Assembly: GCA_900542475.1 (NCBI GenBank)
Contig: UQNO01000018.1
Location: forward strand, 1-41,822
Reading direction: 5' to 3'
DNA from: an uncultured Bacteroidota bacterium
GTDB taxonomy: Bacteria; Bacteroidota; Bacteroidia; Bacteroidales; F082
Length of the DNA: 41,822 nt
Part shown: positions 24,384 through 31,549 of the stretch, one piece after another
How the letters are laid out: the number at the start of each line of letters is the position of its first letter
How positions within the stretch are numbered: position 1 is the first letter of the stretch
The notes under the pieces: generated by a model
What the model saw: the letters and a program-made list of their open reading frames with translations, nothing else
Databases searched by the model: none
Told to the model about the DNA's origin: nothing
Made by a program: the position numbers and the translations under genes

Positions 24384-26303
24384 TTATTTCACTTCCTCGA
24401 AGTCAACATCTGTGACATTGTCGTCCTTGCCACCGTCGCTGCCCGGGTTCTGTGGACCCTGCTGTCCGCCGTTGAACGGCCCCTGCTGTCCGCCCTGTGC
24501 GCCGGCGTTCTTGTACATCTCCTCCGATGCCTTCTGCCAGATGCCGTTCATCTCGTTCATCGCAGCGTCGATACCGGCGATGTCCTGCGCCTTGTGGGCT
24601 GTCCTGAGCTTTTCGAGAGCCGACTCTATCTCCGCCTTCTTGTCGGCAGGAAGCTTGTCGCCGTATTCCTTCAACTGTTTCTCTGTGTTGAATATCATGG
24701 CATCGGCGGCATTGACCTTGTCGATACGCTCGCGCTCTTTCTTGTCGGCATCGGCGTTGGCCTCGGCTTCCGCCTTCATCCTCTTGATTTCATCGTCGCT
24801 CAAGCCTGACGATGCCTCGATACGGATGCTCTGGGTCTTGCCGGTAGCCTTATCCTTCGCACTCACGTTCAAGATGCCGTTGGCATCAATGTCGAATGTA
24901 ACCTCAATCTGCGGGACACCTCTTGGCGCTGGCGGAATGTTGTCGAGGTTGAAACGACCGATGCTCTTGTTCTGGTTGGCCATTGGACGCTCGCCCTGCA
25001 ACACGTGAATCTCCACCGATGGCTGGTTATCGACAGCCGTCGAGAACACCTCTGATTTCTTGAACGGAATGGTGGTGTTGCTCTCGATGAGCTTTGTCAT
25101 CACGCCGCCGAGGGTCTCTATACCGAGTGACAACGGTGTCACATCAAGCAACAGCACGTCTTTCACTTCTCCTGTCAAGACACCGCCCTGTATTGACGCA
25201 CCGATGGCGACCACCTCGTCGGGGTTCACTCCCTTTGAAGGCTCTTTCTTGAAGAAGTCACGCACGATGTTCTGAATGGCAGGGATACGTGTCGAGCCGC
25301 CCACCAAGATGACATCGTCGATGTCGCTCACGCTCATGTTGGCATCTTGCAATGCCTTGCGGCAAGGCTCGATAGTCGCCTGGACGAGGTCGTCGCACAA
25401 CTGCTCGAACTTGGCTCTCGAAAGCTTGCGCACCAAGTGTTTAGGACCGCTCTGTGTGGCTGTGATGTATGGCAGGTTGATTTCCGTCTCTGTCGATGAC
25501 GACAGTTCTATCTTCGCCTTTTCAGCAGCTTCCTTCAGTCTCTGCAACGACATAGGGTCCTTGCGGAGGTCGATGCTCTCGTCGTTCATGAACTCCTGCG
25601 CCAGCCAGTTGATGATTCTCTCGTCGAAGTCGTCGCCGCCGAGGTGAGTGTTGCCGTTTGTCGATTTCACTTCAAACACTCCGTCACCGAGTTCGAGGAT
25701 TGAAATATCGAATGTACCGCCGCCGAGGTCATATACCGCGACCTTCACATCGCTCTTTTTCTTGTCCAAACCGTATGCCAATGCAGCGGCAGTGGGCTCG
25801 TTGATGATACGACGAACGTTCAAACCGGCAATCTCTCCGGCTTCCTTGGTGGCCTGACGCTGTGAATCGCTGAAGTAGGCAGGCACCGTGATAACAGCTT
25901 CCGTGACAGTCTGACCGAGGTAGTCTTCCGCGGTCTTCTTCATCTTCTGAAGCGTCATCGCCGAAATCTCCTGTGGCGTGTAAAGCTTGCCGTCGATGTC
26001 GATACGAGGCGTGTTGTTGCTGCCCTTGACTACTTTATAAGGCACACGACCAATCTCGCTTTGCACCTTGTCGTAAGTCTCTCCCATGAAACGTTTGATG
26101 GAATAAACGGTTCGCAACGGGTTTGTGATAGCCTGACGTTTCGCAGGCTCGCCAACCTTGCGCTCGCCGTTATCTGTGAAAGCCACTATAGACGGAGTCG
26201 TGCGGTGACCTTCGCTGTTTTGAATGACAACAGGCTCGTTGCCTTCCATTACCGCAACGCATGAGTTTGTTGTTCCTAAATCGATACCAATGATTTTTGA
26301 CAT
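24384..26303 (-). CDS. dnaK: Chaperone protein DnaK (Hsp70)
   Basis: ATP-dependent chaperone. The 639-residue product has the N-terminal GIDLGTTNSCVAVMEG phosphate loop, the second loop in AVYDLGGGTFDISILE, the adenosine motif VILVGGSTRIPAIQ, the hydrophobic linker VLLLDVTPLSLG, a substrate-binding beta domain and a helical lid. A Gly/Gln/Pro-rich flexible tail (about 600-630) leads to the terminal VTDVDFEEVK, like the EEVD-type ends of other bacterial DnaK. dnaJ and grpE are not adjacent. Expression signals are unusual for the phylum: a Shine-Dalgarno AGGAG nine bases before the ATG and a sigma-54-like promoter match. No CIRCE repeat was found. Confidence 0.98.
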   Translation of the reverse strand: MSKIIGIDLGTTNSCVAVMEGNEPVVIQNSEGHRTTPSIVAFTDNGERKVGEPAKRQAITNPLRTVYSIKRFMGETYDKVQSEIGRVPYKVVKGSNNTPRIDIDGKLYTPQEISAMTLQKMKKTAEDYLGQTVTEAVITVPAYFSDSQRQATKEAGEIAGLNVRRIINEPTAAALAYGLDKKKSDVKVAVYDLGGGTFDISILELGDGVFEVKSTNGNTHLGGDDFDERIINWLAQEFMNDESIDLRKDPMSLQRLKEAAEKAKIELSSSTETEINLPYITATQSGPKHLVRKLSRAKFEQLCDDLVQATIEPCRKALQDANMSVSDIDDVILVGGSTRIPAIQNIVRDFFKKEPSKGVNPDEVVAIGASIQGGVLTGEVKDVLLLDVTPLSLGIETLGGVMTKLIESNTTIPFKKSEVFSTAVDNQPSVEIHVLQGERPMANQNKSIGRFNLDNIPPAPRGVPQIEVTFDIDANGILNVSAKDKATGKTQSIRIEASSGLSDDEIKRMKAEAEANADADKKERERIDKVNAADAMIFNTEKQLKEYGDKLPADKKAEIESALEKLRTAHKAQDIAGIDAAMNEMNGIWQKASEEMYKNAGAQGGQQGPFNGGQQGPQNPGSDGGKDDNVTDVDFEEVK

Positions 26304-26312
26304 AATTTTATT

Positions 26313-26317
26313 CTCCT
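26313..26317 (-). promoter_or_regulatory. Shine-Dalgarno sequence of dnaK
   Basis: Minus-strand AGGAG with a 9-base spacer to the ATG. Most genes in this window lack any such motif, so its presence suggests strong initiation. Confidence 0.6.
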
Positions 26318-26357
26318 ATATTTAATTTTACTTTTTTCAAATTCCGACATCACCTTC

Positions 26358-26372
26358 GCAATTTTTATGCCA
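26358..26372 (-). promoter_or_regulatory. Sigma-54-like promoter upstream of dnaK
   Basis: Minus-strand TTGGCATAAAAATTGC contains GG at -24 and GC at -12 with exactly 10 bases between, close to the TGGCAC-N5-TTGC consensus. A start site about 12 bases downstream would give a leader of roughly 43 bases. No TAnnTTTG element was seen in the same gap. Bacteroidota often encode RpoN, but its use here is inference. Confidence 0.4.
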
Positions 26373-26402
26373 AAAACTCAAAAATTCATGAAAATAATGG
26401 CA

Positions 26403-26442
26403 AATAAAAAATTGAGAACCAATAAAACAGTGATTCTCAATT
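26403..26442 (-). terminator. Rho-independent terminator of the DUF4249-like gene
   Basis: AATTGAGAA (26410-26418) and TTCTCAATT (26434-26442) form a perfect 9-bp stem with a 15-base loop. On the minus strand the hairpin is followed by TTTTTTATTTG. It lies 51 bases past the gene's stop. Confidence 0.75.
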
Positions 26443-26492
26443 GATTATGTTTTTATGAATGGGTTTTTGTCAATATGACAAAATGTCACGTT

Positions 26493-27551
26493 TTATCTGT
26501 ACGGATCGACGATAAAGCCGAATTGCTCGTTTTCGTCACGGATTTTGTTTCTGGTGTCTTCCATTATTTTGACAGATTTGCTTTTCTCCACTCTTGACGA
26601 CATGATGCCTCCGCCATTTGTCACGTTTGTGTAATTAGGCACATCTTGAATGGCACTGCTTGAGTTGTTGATGAGTTTGTAATTATACAAGTCTTCACCT
26701 ATCGCGAAAACTCTGAACTCGAAAGGCTCAAACCAACGTTGTACGCCTACCGGGCTGTTGTTATTCAGATAATAATCCGATTTTATCACATCAAAAAGAG
26801 CCTTCGGAGTATATTCGACAACATAATACATATCATTATTAGAAACCGTGAACAGACTGCTTTCCGTGCCTTCTCCCAAAAACCATTTCAACGAGCGCTT
26901 GACAGTGTCTTGAGCACCGGGCATCAATTCGGAATAATTGAAATATCCGTACACCTCAAAATATGAAGCTGTGCTATGAAACATGGTGTTCGGATCGTAA
27001 ACTTTCCACTTCACTTTCGCCGAAAAACCAGTGAATCCCAATACCGGATTAACAGGTTCTTTAAATTTGAATTCGTTGATGGTCTTGGTATTAACAGAAA
27101 CCGTGACACCATCGGCCTTTCTCAATATATTGAGAGTGTATTCCTGCCCTTCTGCCAATTTCTTTGTCGTATAGTAATAGGTTTGATAGCATCCGCTGTA
27201 GAATGTGGAGTTTTCGTTGTAAGGAATCCATTTCGAGACAGTGTCTAATGTAAGGTCAAGATGTTCTAAAACAACCTGACCATTGGGTAACTTTTCTTTT
27301 ACAAAGTCGCCTGAAAAAGTCACTTCTATCTCATCGTATTTGTAGTTGCTGGCATCATAGTCATGGGCCAATTCATTAACATTGCCAAGGAAGCTGTGGG
27401 TTATTTTAAAGAAATTGGTATCTGCGCTTGCGTCGAGCATGGCGTAAACAATGGTGGTGTCGCCTTCGTCGCTGTAAAGGTTAACTTTATTGCTGCAAGA
27501 ACTGAAAGTCAGAGCTGTTATCGCAAAAATTGTATATAATACTTTTTTCAT
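26493..27551 (-). CDS. DUF4249-like envelope lipoprotein
   Basis: 352-residue lipoprotein: signal peptide with lipobox FSSC (Cys19), then a beta-rich mature domain. The early DTTIVYAMLDASADTNFFKI block and the C-terminal DVPNYTNVTNGGGIMSSR, with YTNV-(T/E)NG-GI, resemble the DUF4249 family of Bacteroidota surface lipoproteins, which often pair with TonB-dependent transporters; no such transporter is adjacent. The extended beta-sandwich part has repeated aromatic strands (YYTTKKLAEGQEYTLNI). The gene has its own -33/-7 promoter and a terminator, so it is monocistronic. Function unknown, family call moderately sure. Confidence 0.65.
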   Translation of the reverse strand: MKKVLYTIFAITALTFSSCSNKVNLYSDEGDTTIVYAMLDASADTNFFKITHSFLGNVNELAHDYDASNYKYDEIEVTFSGDFVKEKLPNGQVVLEHLDLTLDTVSKWIPYNENSTFYSGCYQTYYYTTKKLAEGQEYTLNILRKADGVTVSVNTKTINEFKFKEPVNPVLGFTGFSAKVKWKVYDPNTMFHSTASYFEVYGYFNYSELMPGAQDTVKRSLKWFLGEGTESSLFTVSNNDMYYVVEYTPKALFDVIKSDYYLNNNSPVGVQRWFEPFEFRVFAIGEDLYNYKLINNSSSAIQDVPNYTNVTNGGGIMSSRVEKSKSVKIMEDTRNKIRDENEQFGFIVDPYR

Positions 27552-27574
27552 GGTCTAAATATATTTCAAACTTG

Positions 27575-27606
27575 CAAAAATACAAAAAATATTGTATTAC
27601 AACAAA
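27575..27606 (-). promoter_or_regulatory. Promoter of the DUF4249-like gene
   Basis: On the minus strand TTTG (27606-27603), a 20-base spacer and TATTTTTG (27582-27575) fit the Bacteroidota -33/-7 pattern. The ATG follows 24 bases later. Confidence 0.65.
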
Positions 27607-27654
27607 AAAATAAAAAATCCAAGGTCTAATGTCTCTTGTCTAAAGTCTTTTTCA

Positions 27655-27662
27655 TATTTTTG
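27655..27662 (+). promoter_or_regulatory. Putative panB -7 element
   Basis: TATTTTTG 21 bases before the panB ATG; a TTG lies 16 bases upstream at 27636-27638, slightly close for a -33 element. Confidence 0.5.
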
Positions 27663-27682
27663 CAAAAAATTTCAAAAAAGAT

Positions 27683-28498
27683 ATGTATTTATCTCATAAC
27701 GCTTCTTTAGTCACGACCCACGTTCTTCAGGAGATGAAGAACAAAGGCGAGAAAATAGCGATGCTCACCGCTTACGATTACACTATGGCGAAGATTCTCG
27801 ACGAGTCTAACATCGACATAATTTTGGTTGGCGACAGTGCCTCCAACGTGATGGCCGGTCACAGAACCACTCTTCCTATCACCCTCGACGAGATGATAAT
27901 TTACGCCTCTTCGGTGACGCGCGCCGTGTCGCACGCCATGGTGGTCGTCGATATGCCTTTCGGAACATATCAAGGCAACTCGAAAAAAGCTCTCGAATCG
28001 GCAATCCGCATAATGAAAGAAACGGGGGCAAACGCCGTGAAACTCGAAGGTGGAAAAGAGATTATCGAGTCCGTTGAGCGCATCCTCTGCGCCGGCATTC
28101 CCGTGATGGGCCATCTCGGACTTACTCCACAGAGCATCAATAAGTTCGGAACTTACGTAGTTCGCGCAAAAGACGAATATGAGGCTCAAAAACTGCGCGA
28201 GGACGCATTGCTTCTCCAGGAAAAAGGCGTTTTCAGCATCGTTTTGGAGAAGATTCCAGCTTCATTGGCGACAGAAGTGTCTCGGTCGCTCCACATCCCG
28301 ACAATAGGCATCGGCGCCGGACACGGCTGCGATGGACAAGTTCTCGTTTTGCAGGATATGCTCGGATTGAGCAACGATTTCTCTCCCAGATTCCTGCGCC
28401 GTTATAACAACCTCTACACCAGCATAAAGGACTCGGTGCACTCGTATATCAATGACGTGAAAGAAGTTGCGTTCCCTAACGACACCGAACAATATTAA
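27683..28498 (+). CDS. panB: 3-methyl-2-oxobutanoate hydroxymethyltransferase
   Basis: First committed enzyme of pantothenate (coenzyme A) synthesis: transfers a hydroxymethyl group from 5,10-methylenetetrahydrofolate to alpha-ketoisovalerate. The 271-residue TIM-barrel protein has the signatures MLTAYDYTMAKILDES, LVGDSASNVMAGHRTT (metal-binding Asp), GANAVKLEGG, GIPVMGHLGLTPQS and the catalytic-Glu segment VLEKIPASLATEVS. Length is normal. Other pan genes are absent here. It stands alone, between a divergent lipoprotein gene and a convergent secreted protein gene. Confidence 0.97.
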   Translation: MYLSHNASLVTTHVLQEMKNKGEKIAMLTAYDYTMAKILDESNIDIILVGDSASNVMAGHRTTLPITLDEMIIYASSVTRAVSHAMVVVDMPFGTYQGNSKKALESAIRIMKETGANAVKLEGGKEIIESVERILCAGIPVMGHLGLTPQSINKFGTYVVRAKDEYEAQKLREDALLLQEKGVFSIVLEKIPASLATEVSRSLHIPTIGIGAGHGCDGQVLVLQDMLGLSNDFSPRFLRRYNNLYTSIKDSVHSYINDVKEVAFPNDTEQY

Positions 28499-28641
28499 TG
28501 TTTGATTGAAAAGGTAATATTGAGTTTTTTCATAACACCACAACCTTTCCATACATTTTCTGTCCGTTGTCAAAAACAATCTGAATTACGGCCATGCCGC
28601 CGCAACCTCGTAAATCAAAATCTTTTTGTGACAATCAGGAA

Positions 28642-28702
28642 TTTTGCGACGAGTTTTTTCTTGAATCATGAAAACCGCCTTGATTTCGTTTCTCGGCGGT
28701 TT
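28642..28702. repeat. Short repeat and hairpin in the panB 3' gap
   Basis: TTTTGCGACGAGTTTTTTC at 28642-28660 recurs almost unchanged at 30775-30794. Just after it AAACCGCC (28672-28679) and GGCGGTTT (28695-28702) form a perfect 8-bp stem without a T-run on either strand. It lies between convergent genes and may slow or stop transcription from both sides. The rest of 28499-28775 shows no gene. Confidence 0.4.
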
Positions 28703-28775
28703 CAACTTCAGATTGCATTACAGGTTTGTTTCTAAATTATTTAAGACACACATTTGTAAAAACAACAGTTTCGGT

Positions 28776-30527
28776 TCACTGCGTAAGCGTCATTATATTT
28801 ATTTTGACTTTTCCGGAATGATTGTCAATGGCGCTTATTTTCAACTGTCCGTTGTCATAGAATAGTTTCATGTTGTTTTTGTCACTTGTCAACGATGACT
28901 CGATATAGTCTGTTGATAAAATCTTGTCTGTTTCAGGAAAACAAACATATAAAATCACATTGTCCTCGTCTGTCAACAAAATGTAATACGTGTTTTGGGC
29001 ATAGGCAATGTCAAGTATTCTGCAAGGAAGCAGTTCTTTTTTGTCAATAATGTTCTGCAGTTTGCTTTTTGTCGAATTGTAGTTTATTGTGGTGTCATTT
29101 CTTACCAACAATCCCTTTCTTAACAGTTTGTCTGTTATATTAAATGTAGATACCTGCTTTAAACTGTTTTTTTCAAATGTTGTAATCTCGCCTGTATAAG
29201 TATCGGCAACAACAATATGTTTGCGGTCGCAACATATTTTTGGCGAGAAGAAGAAATAGCCGGTATGTTCTTGTTTGTGCCATTGGGGCAGATTGCCCAA
29301 ATACTGTGAAAAAACAAACTGTGGCATTTGCAAAACCGACAACATGGGACTGAAATCATAGAACTCATCGTCGAAAGGATCTGTGTCTGCCGATTTCGGA
29401 CAGTCTGTCGTCCCTTGCACCGGCCATCCTTTTAGAACCCTCATAAAAACTCTTTGGTTTTCCTCATCAATAAAGAAACGTGTATGAGAGGTTATGAGCA
29501 AACTGTCGAGCTGCAATGGGATTATAGTTTTAGACTTGTTCTTTAAGTTGTACTGTATGAAGCATGCCTCGTTGGTGTAGGATAGTTTCTCCGCTATGCT
29601 GTCTTCCCAATATAAACAGGGCAGTGAGGCAGAAATCAACAAATCCTCGTCATTGTTTAAAAATGCGATGTCAAGATACATGACCTGCAGCGCATTTAAA
29701 TATTTCAAAGCCAAAACTATGCTGTCCGGGACATTATGGGCTTTGAACATATAGTATTCCGGCTCGCTTATCTTGATAGTGTCCGTGAAAACAAACCGGT
29801 CCGCCTTTTTTTCAGCCAACAGAATCGTCGATGTCTCGTATTCAAGCCAAGCTGTTTTTGAGATGTCTTTTGAAAAAGCCAAGTTTGATATTGTGGGTAA
29901 ATCGGGGCAATTAATGTTATAGGGTTTTGTATCAAGAGCTTTCAGTTTTATCTTTGCGGGTAATATTTTGCCGCTGAAACGGTTGGCAGTTGTTTTCCTT
30001 GACGTTTTGTTGACCTTTACGATATTAAGGTTTTCTGTCAACGAATTGAAAAAGTCCAAATCATACGAGATTCCCAATAATGGAGAAGCATTGATGAAGT
30101 CGCCGGTTTTGTTGTTGACTATGACAATATAAGGGACACCGACACTTCCTGTCTTAAAATGGAGGCTCTTCATCAAGGGATCGTCATAGTCGATACAAAC
30201 TATATTGTTTGTGCCGTAGTTTTTTGCGGACAGTTTTTCTTGTGCTGTTTTGGGATTGTGGCAAAGGGCGATTATTATAGTATGGTTTTCAGGATAATAC
30301 TTTTTTGTGTCGATGAAAAACAAAGGTATTGAACCCTCGCACCTCGGACAGCCTCCCACTGGAAGCAAAACAGAGAAAGTGTAGTCTCCCGATGCTCCCT
30401 TGTCGGAAAACCAGTCTTTGACCAAAGTCTCCGAACCTGCAATCTGTTCAATGCCATAAAGAGTTTCCTGTGCTTTGGTGAAAAAGCAAAACTGAATAAT
30501 TAATATAAGTAGGATGTATTTTTTCAT
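28776..30527 (-). CDS. Secreted protein with thioredoxin-like CPRC domain and beta-rich C-terminal region
   Basis: 583 residues with a signal peptide (cleavage after FFTKA before QE). An N-terminal thioredoxin/redoxin-like domain (about 45-165) is suggested by VLLPVGGCPRCEGS, with a C60-P-R-C63 redox motif after a beta strand, and by the cis-proline loop GSVGVPYIVIVNNKTG near 130. The remaining 400 residues are beta-rich with repeated short strands (for example RKHIVVADTYTGEI, RILDIAYAQNTYYILLTDEDN), as in a propeller-like fold. No C-terminal T9SS sorting domain is evident. Possibly a periplasmic or surface thiol protein; substrate unknown. Convergent with panB; divergent from rluA. Confidence 0.6.
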   Translation of the reverse strand: MKKYILLILIIQFCFFTKAQETLYGIEQIAGSETLVKDWFSDKGASGDYTFSVLLPVGGCPRCEGSIPLFFIDTKKYYPENHTIIIALCHNPKTAQEKLSAKNYGTNNIVCIDYDDPLMKSLHFKTGSVGVPYIVIVNNKTGDFINASPLLGISYDLDFFNSLTENLNIVKVNKTSRKTTANRFSGKILPAKIKLKALDTKPYNINCPDLPTISNLAFSKDISKTAWLEYETSTILLAEKKADRFVFTDTIKISEPEYYMFKAHNVPDSIVLALKYLNALQVMYLDIAFLNNDEDLLISASLPCLYWEDSIAEKLSYTNEACFIQYNLKNKSKTIIPLQLDSLLITSHTRFFIDEENQRVFMRVLKGWPVQGTTDCPKSADTDPFDDEFYDFSPMLSVLQMPQFVFSQYLGNLPQWHKQEHTGYFFFSPKICCDRKHIVVADTYTGEITTFEKNSLKQVSTFNITDKLLRKGLLVRNDTTINYNSTKSKLQNIIDKKELLPCRILDIAYAQNTYYILLTDEDNVILYVCFPETDKILSTDYIESSLTSDKNNMKLFYDNGQLKISAIDNHSGKVKINIMTLTQ

Positions 30528-30554
30528 AGGTAGTTGTATTAAATTTACATTTTT

Positions 30555-30740
30555 ATGGATGCAGCCTATTTATCTTTGTTCATGTGGTTTGCTGTAACGA
30601 CTTCCATGATATCTATCATTTACATTTTTCATGGAAGTCATAATAAAATGAATTTATTTTTCCCTAAAATCCAAATCGTTTTCATAGGTTTTTTGTTTTT
30701 TTGTTATTTTTTTGTGTTTTTTTTACAGTTAACCGGATAG
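30555..30740 (+). CDS. Doubtful small two-helix membrane ORF
   Basis: 61 codons, with two hydrophobic stretches (about 5-25 and 38-59, the latter very Phe-rich). A perfect -7 element (30571-30578) and an 11-bp hairpin fall inside the frame, which argues either for a shorter start (ATG at 30606, 44 residues) or for a non-coding transcript. The 30528-30830 gap is very AT-rich, so the hydrophobic composition may be chance. Confidence 0.2.
   Translation: MDAAYLSLFMWFAVTTSMISIIYIFHGSHNKMNLFFPKIQIVFIGFLFFCYFFVFFLQLTG
30571..30639 (+). promoter_or_regulatory. Possible promoter and strong hairpin, candidate leader or small RNA
   Basis: TATCTTTG at 30571-30578 matches the -7 consensus. About 20 bases on, GACTTCCATGA (30599-30609) and TCATGGAAGTC (30629-30639) make a perfect 11-bp stem with a 19-base loop. 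No -33 TTTG was seen. Whether it makes an RNA is not known. Confidence 0.3.
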
Positions 30741-30774
30741 TTGTCATCTGTTGTCGTGGAGACAAAACATCGAC

Positions 30775-30794
30775 TTTTGCGACGAATTTTTTTC
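30775..30794. repeat. Second copy of the TTTTGCGACGA repeat
   Basis: TTTTGCGACGAATTTTTTTC, nearly identical to 28642-28660, just upstream of the rluA-type gene. The two copies flank the secreted thioredoxin-like gene in the same orientation. Confidence 0.35.
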
Positions 30795-30818
30795 GTGTTC
30801 GGTTTGGAAAAAGTTTTC

Positions 30819-30826
30819 TAATTTTG
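30819..30826 (+). promoter_or_regulatory. Putative -7 element of the pseudouridine synthase gene
   Basis: TAATTTTG matches TAnnTTTG and ends 5 bases before the ATG at 30831. Transcription would start close to that codon, so translation may use a nearly leaderless message or the second ATG at 30837. Confidence 0.5.
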
Positions 30827-30830
30827 CAAA

Positions 30831-31532
30831 ATGAAAATGGATATTTCTAATCGTATATTATTTGAAGACAATCACCTTATCATTGTCAACAAGTTGCCCT
30901 CTGAAATCGTTCAAGGTGACAAAACCGGCGACGTATGCCTTCTCGATGACGTGAAATCTTATATCAAAGAAACGAAGAACAAGCCTGGAGAGGTGTTCGC
31001 CGGTCTTGTGCACCGTCTCGACCGCCCTGTCAGCGGAGCTATCATTTTCGCGCGCACTAGCAAGGCTCTCGGCCGCATGACGACCATGGTGAAGAACCGC
31101 GATTTTCACAAGACGTATCTCGCCGTGGTGAAAAACCATCCTCCCAAAGACGCTGACGAACTTAACGACTACATAGTGAAAAACGAGGCGCAAAACAAGT
31201 CGTATATCGTGAAAGAGGGTACGAGAGGAGCGAAATTGGCGACGTTAAGATACCGTGTTGTCGGCAAATCCGACAATTTCCATCTCCTCGAGATTGAATT
31301 GATTACCGGTCGCCATCATCAGATTCGGTGTCAGCTGGCCAACATTGGGTGTCCTATAAAAGGAGATTTGAAATACGGTTATCCACGCTCCAATCCCGAT
31401 GCCTCGATTTGTTTGCATTCTTACAAGATTACATTCGAGCATCCGACACTGAAGACACAGATAACCGTAACAGCCCCTATTCCAAGCGGCATGCCATGGG
31501 GGGCTTTTGGGCATGTCGCCGACGATTGTTAG
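30831..31532 (+). CDS. RluA-family pseudouridine synthase
   Basis: Converts specific uridines in rRNA or tRNA to pseudouridine. The 233-residue product is one catalytic domain with no S4 domain: the catalytic Asp64 lies in GLVHRLDRPVSGAIIFART, and ELITGRHHQIRCQLANIGCPI, with GDLKYG following, is the RluA/RsuA-superfamily C-terminal signature. The starting ILFEDNHLIIVNKL is also typical. The target uridine cannot be told; similar proteins are annotated RluA, RluC or RluD-like. Two Met codons (30831, 30837) are possible starts. It converges on the EF-hand gene with a 17-base gap. Confidence 0.93.
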   Translation: MKMDISNRILFEDNHLIIVNKLPSEIVQGDKTGDVCLLDDVKSYIKETKNKPGEVFAGLVHRLDRPVSGAIIFARTSKALGRMTTMVKNRDFHKTYLAVVKNHPPKDADELNDYIVKNEAQNKSYIVKEGTRGAKLATLRYRVVGKSDNFHLLEIELITGRHHQIRCQLANIGCPIKGDLKYGYPRSNPDASICLHSYKITFEHPTLKTQITVTAPIPSGMPWGAFGHVADDC

Positions 31533-31549
31533 GCTATCGAATCACTAAA

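Noticed and set aside
24367..25008. 213-codon frame antisense to the dnaK 3' end
   Set aside because: Ser/Leu/Pro-rich low-complexity product opposite a highly conserved gene; no independent signals.
26304..26402. CIRCE heat-shock operator upstream of dnaK
   Set aside because: No TTAGCACTC/GAGTGCTAA inverted repeat is present.
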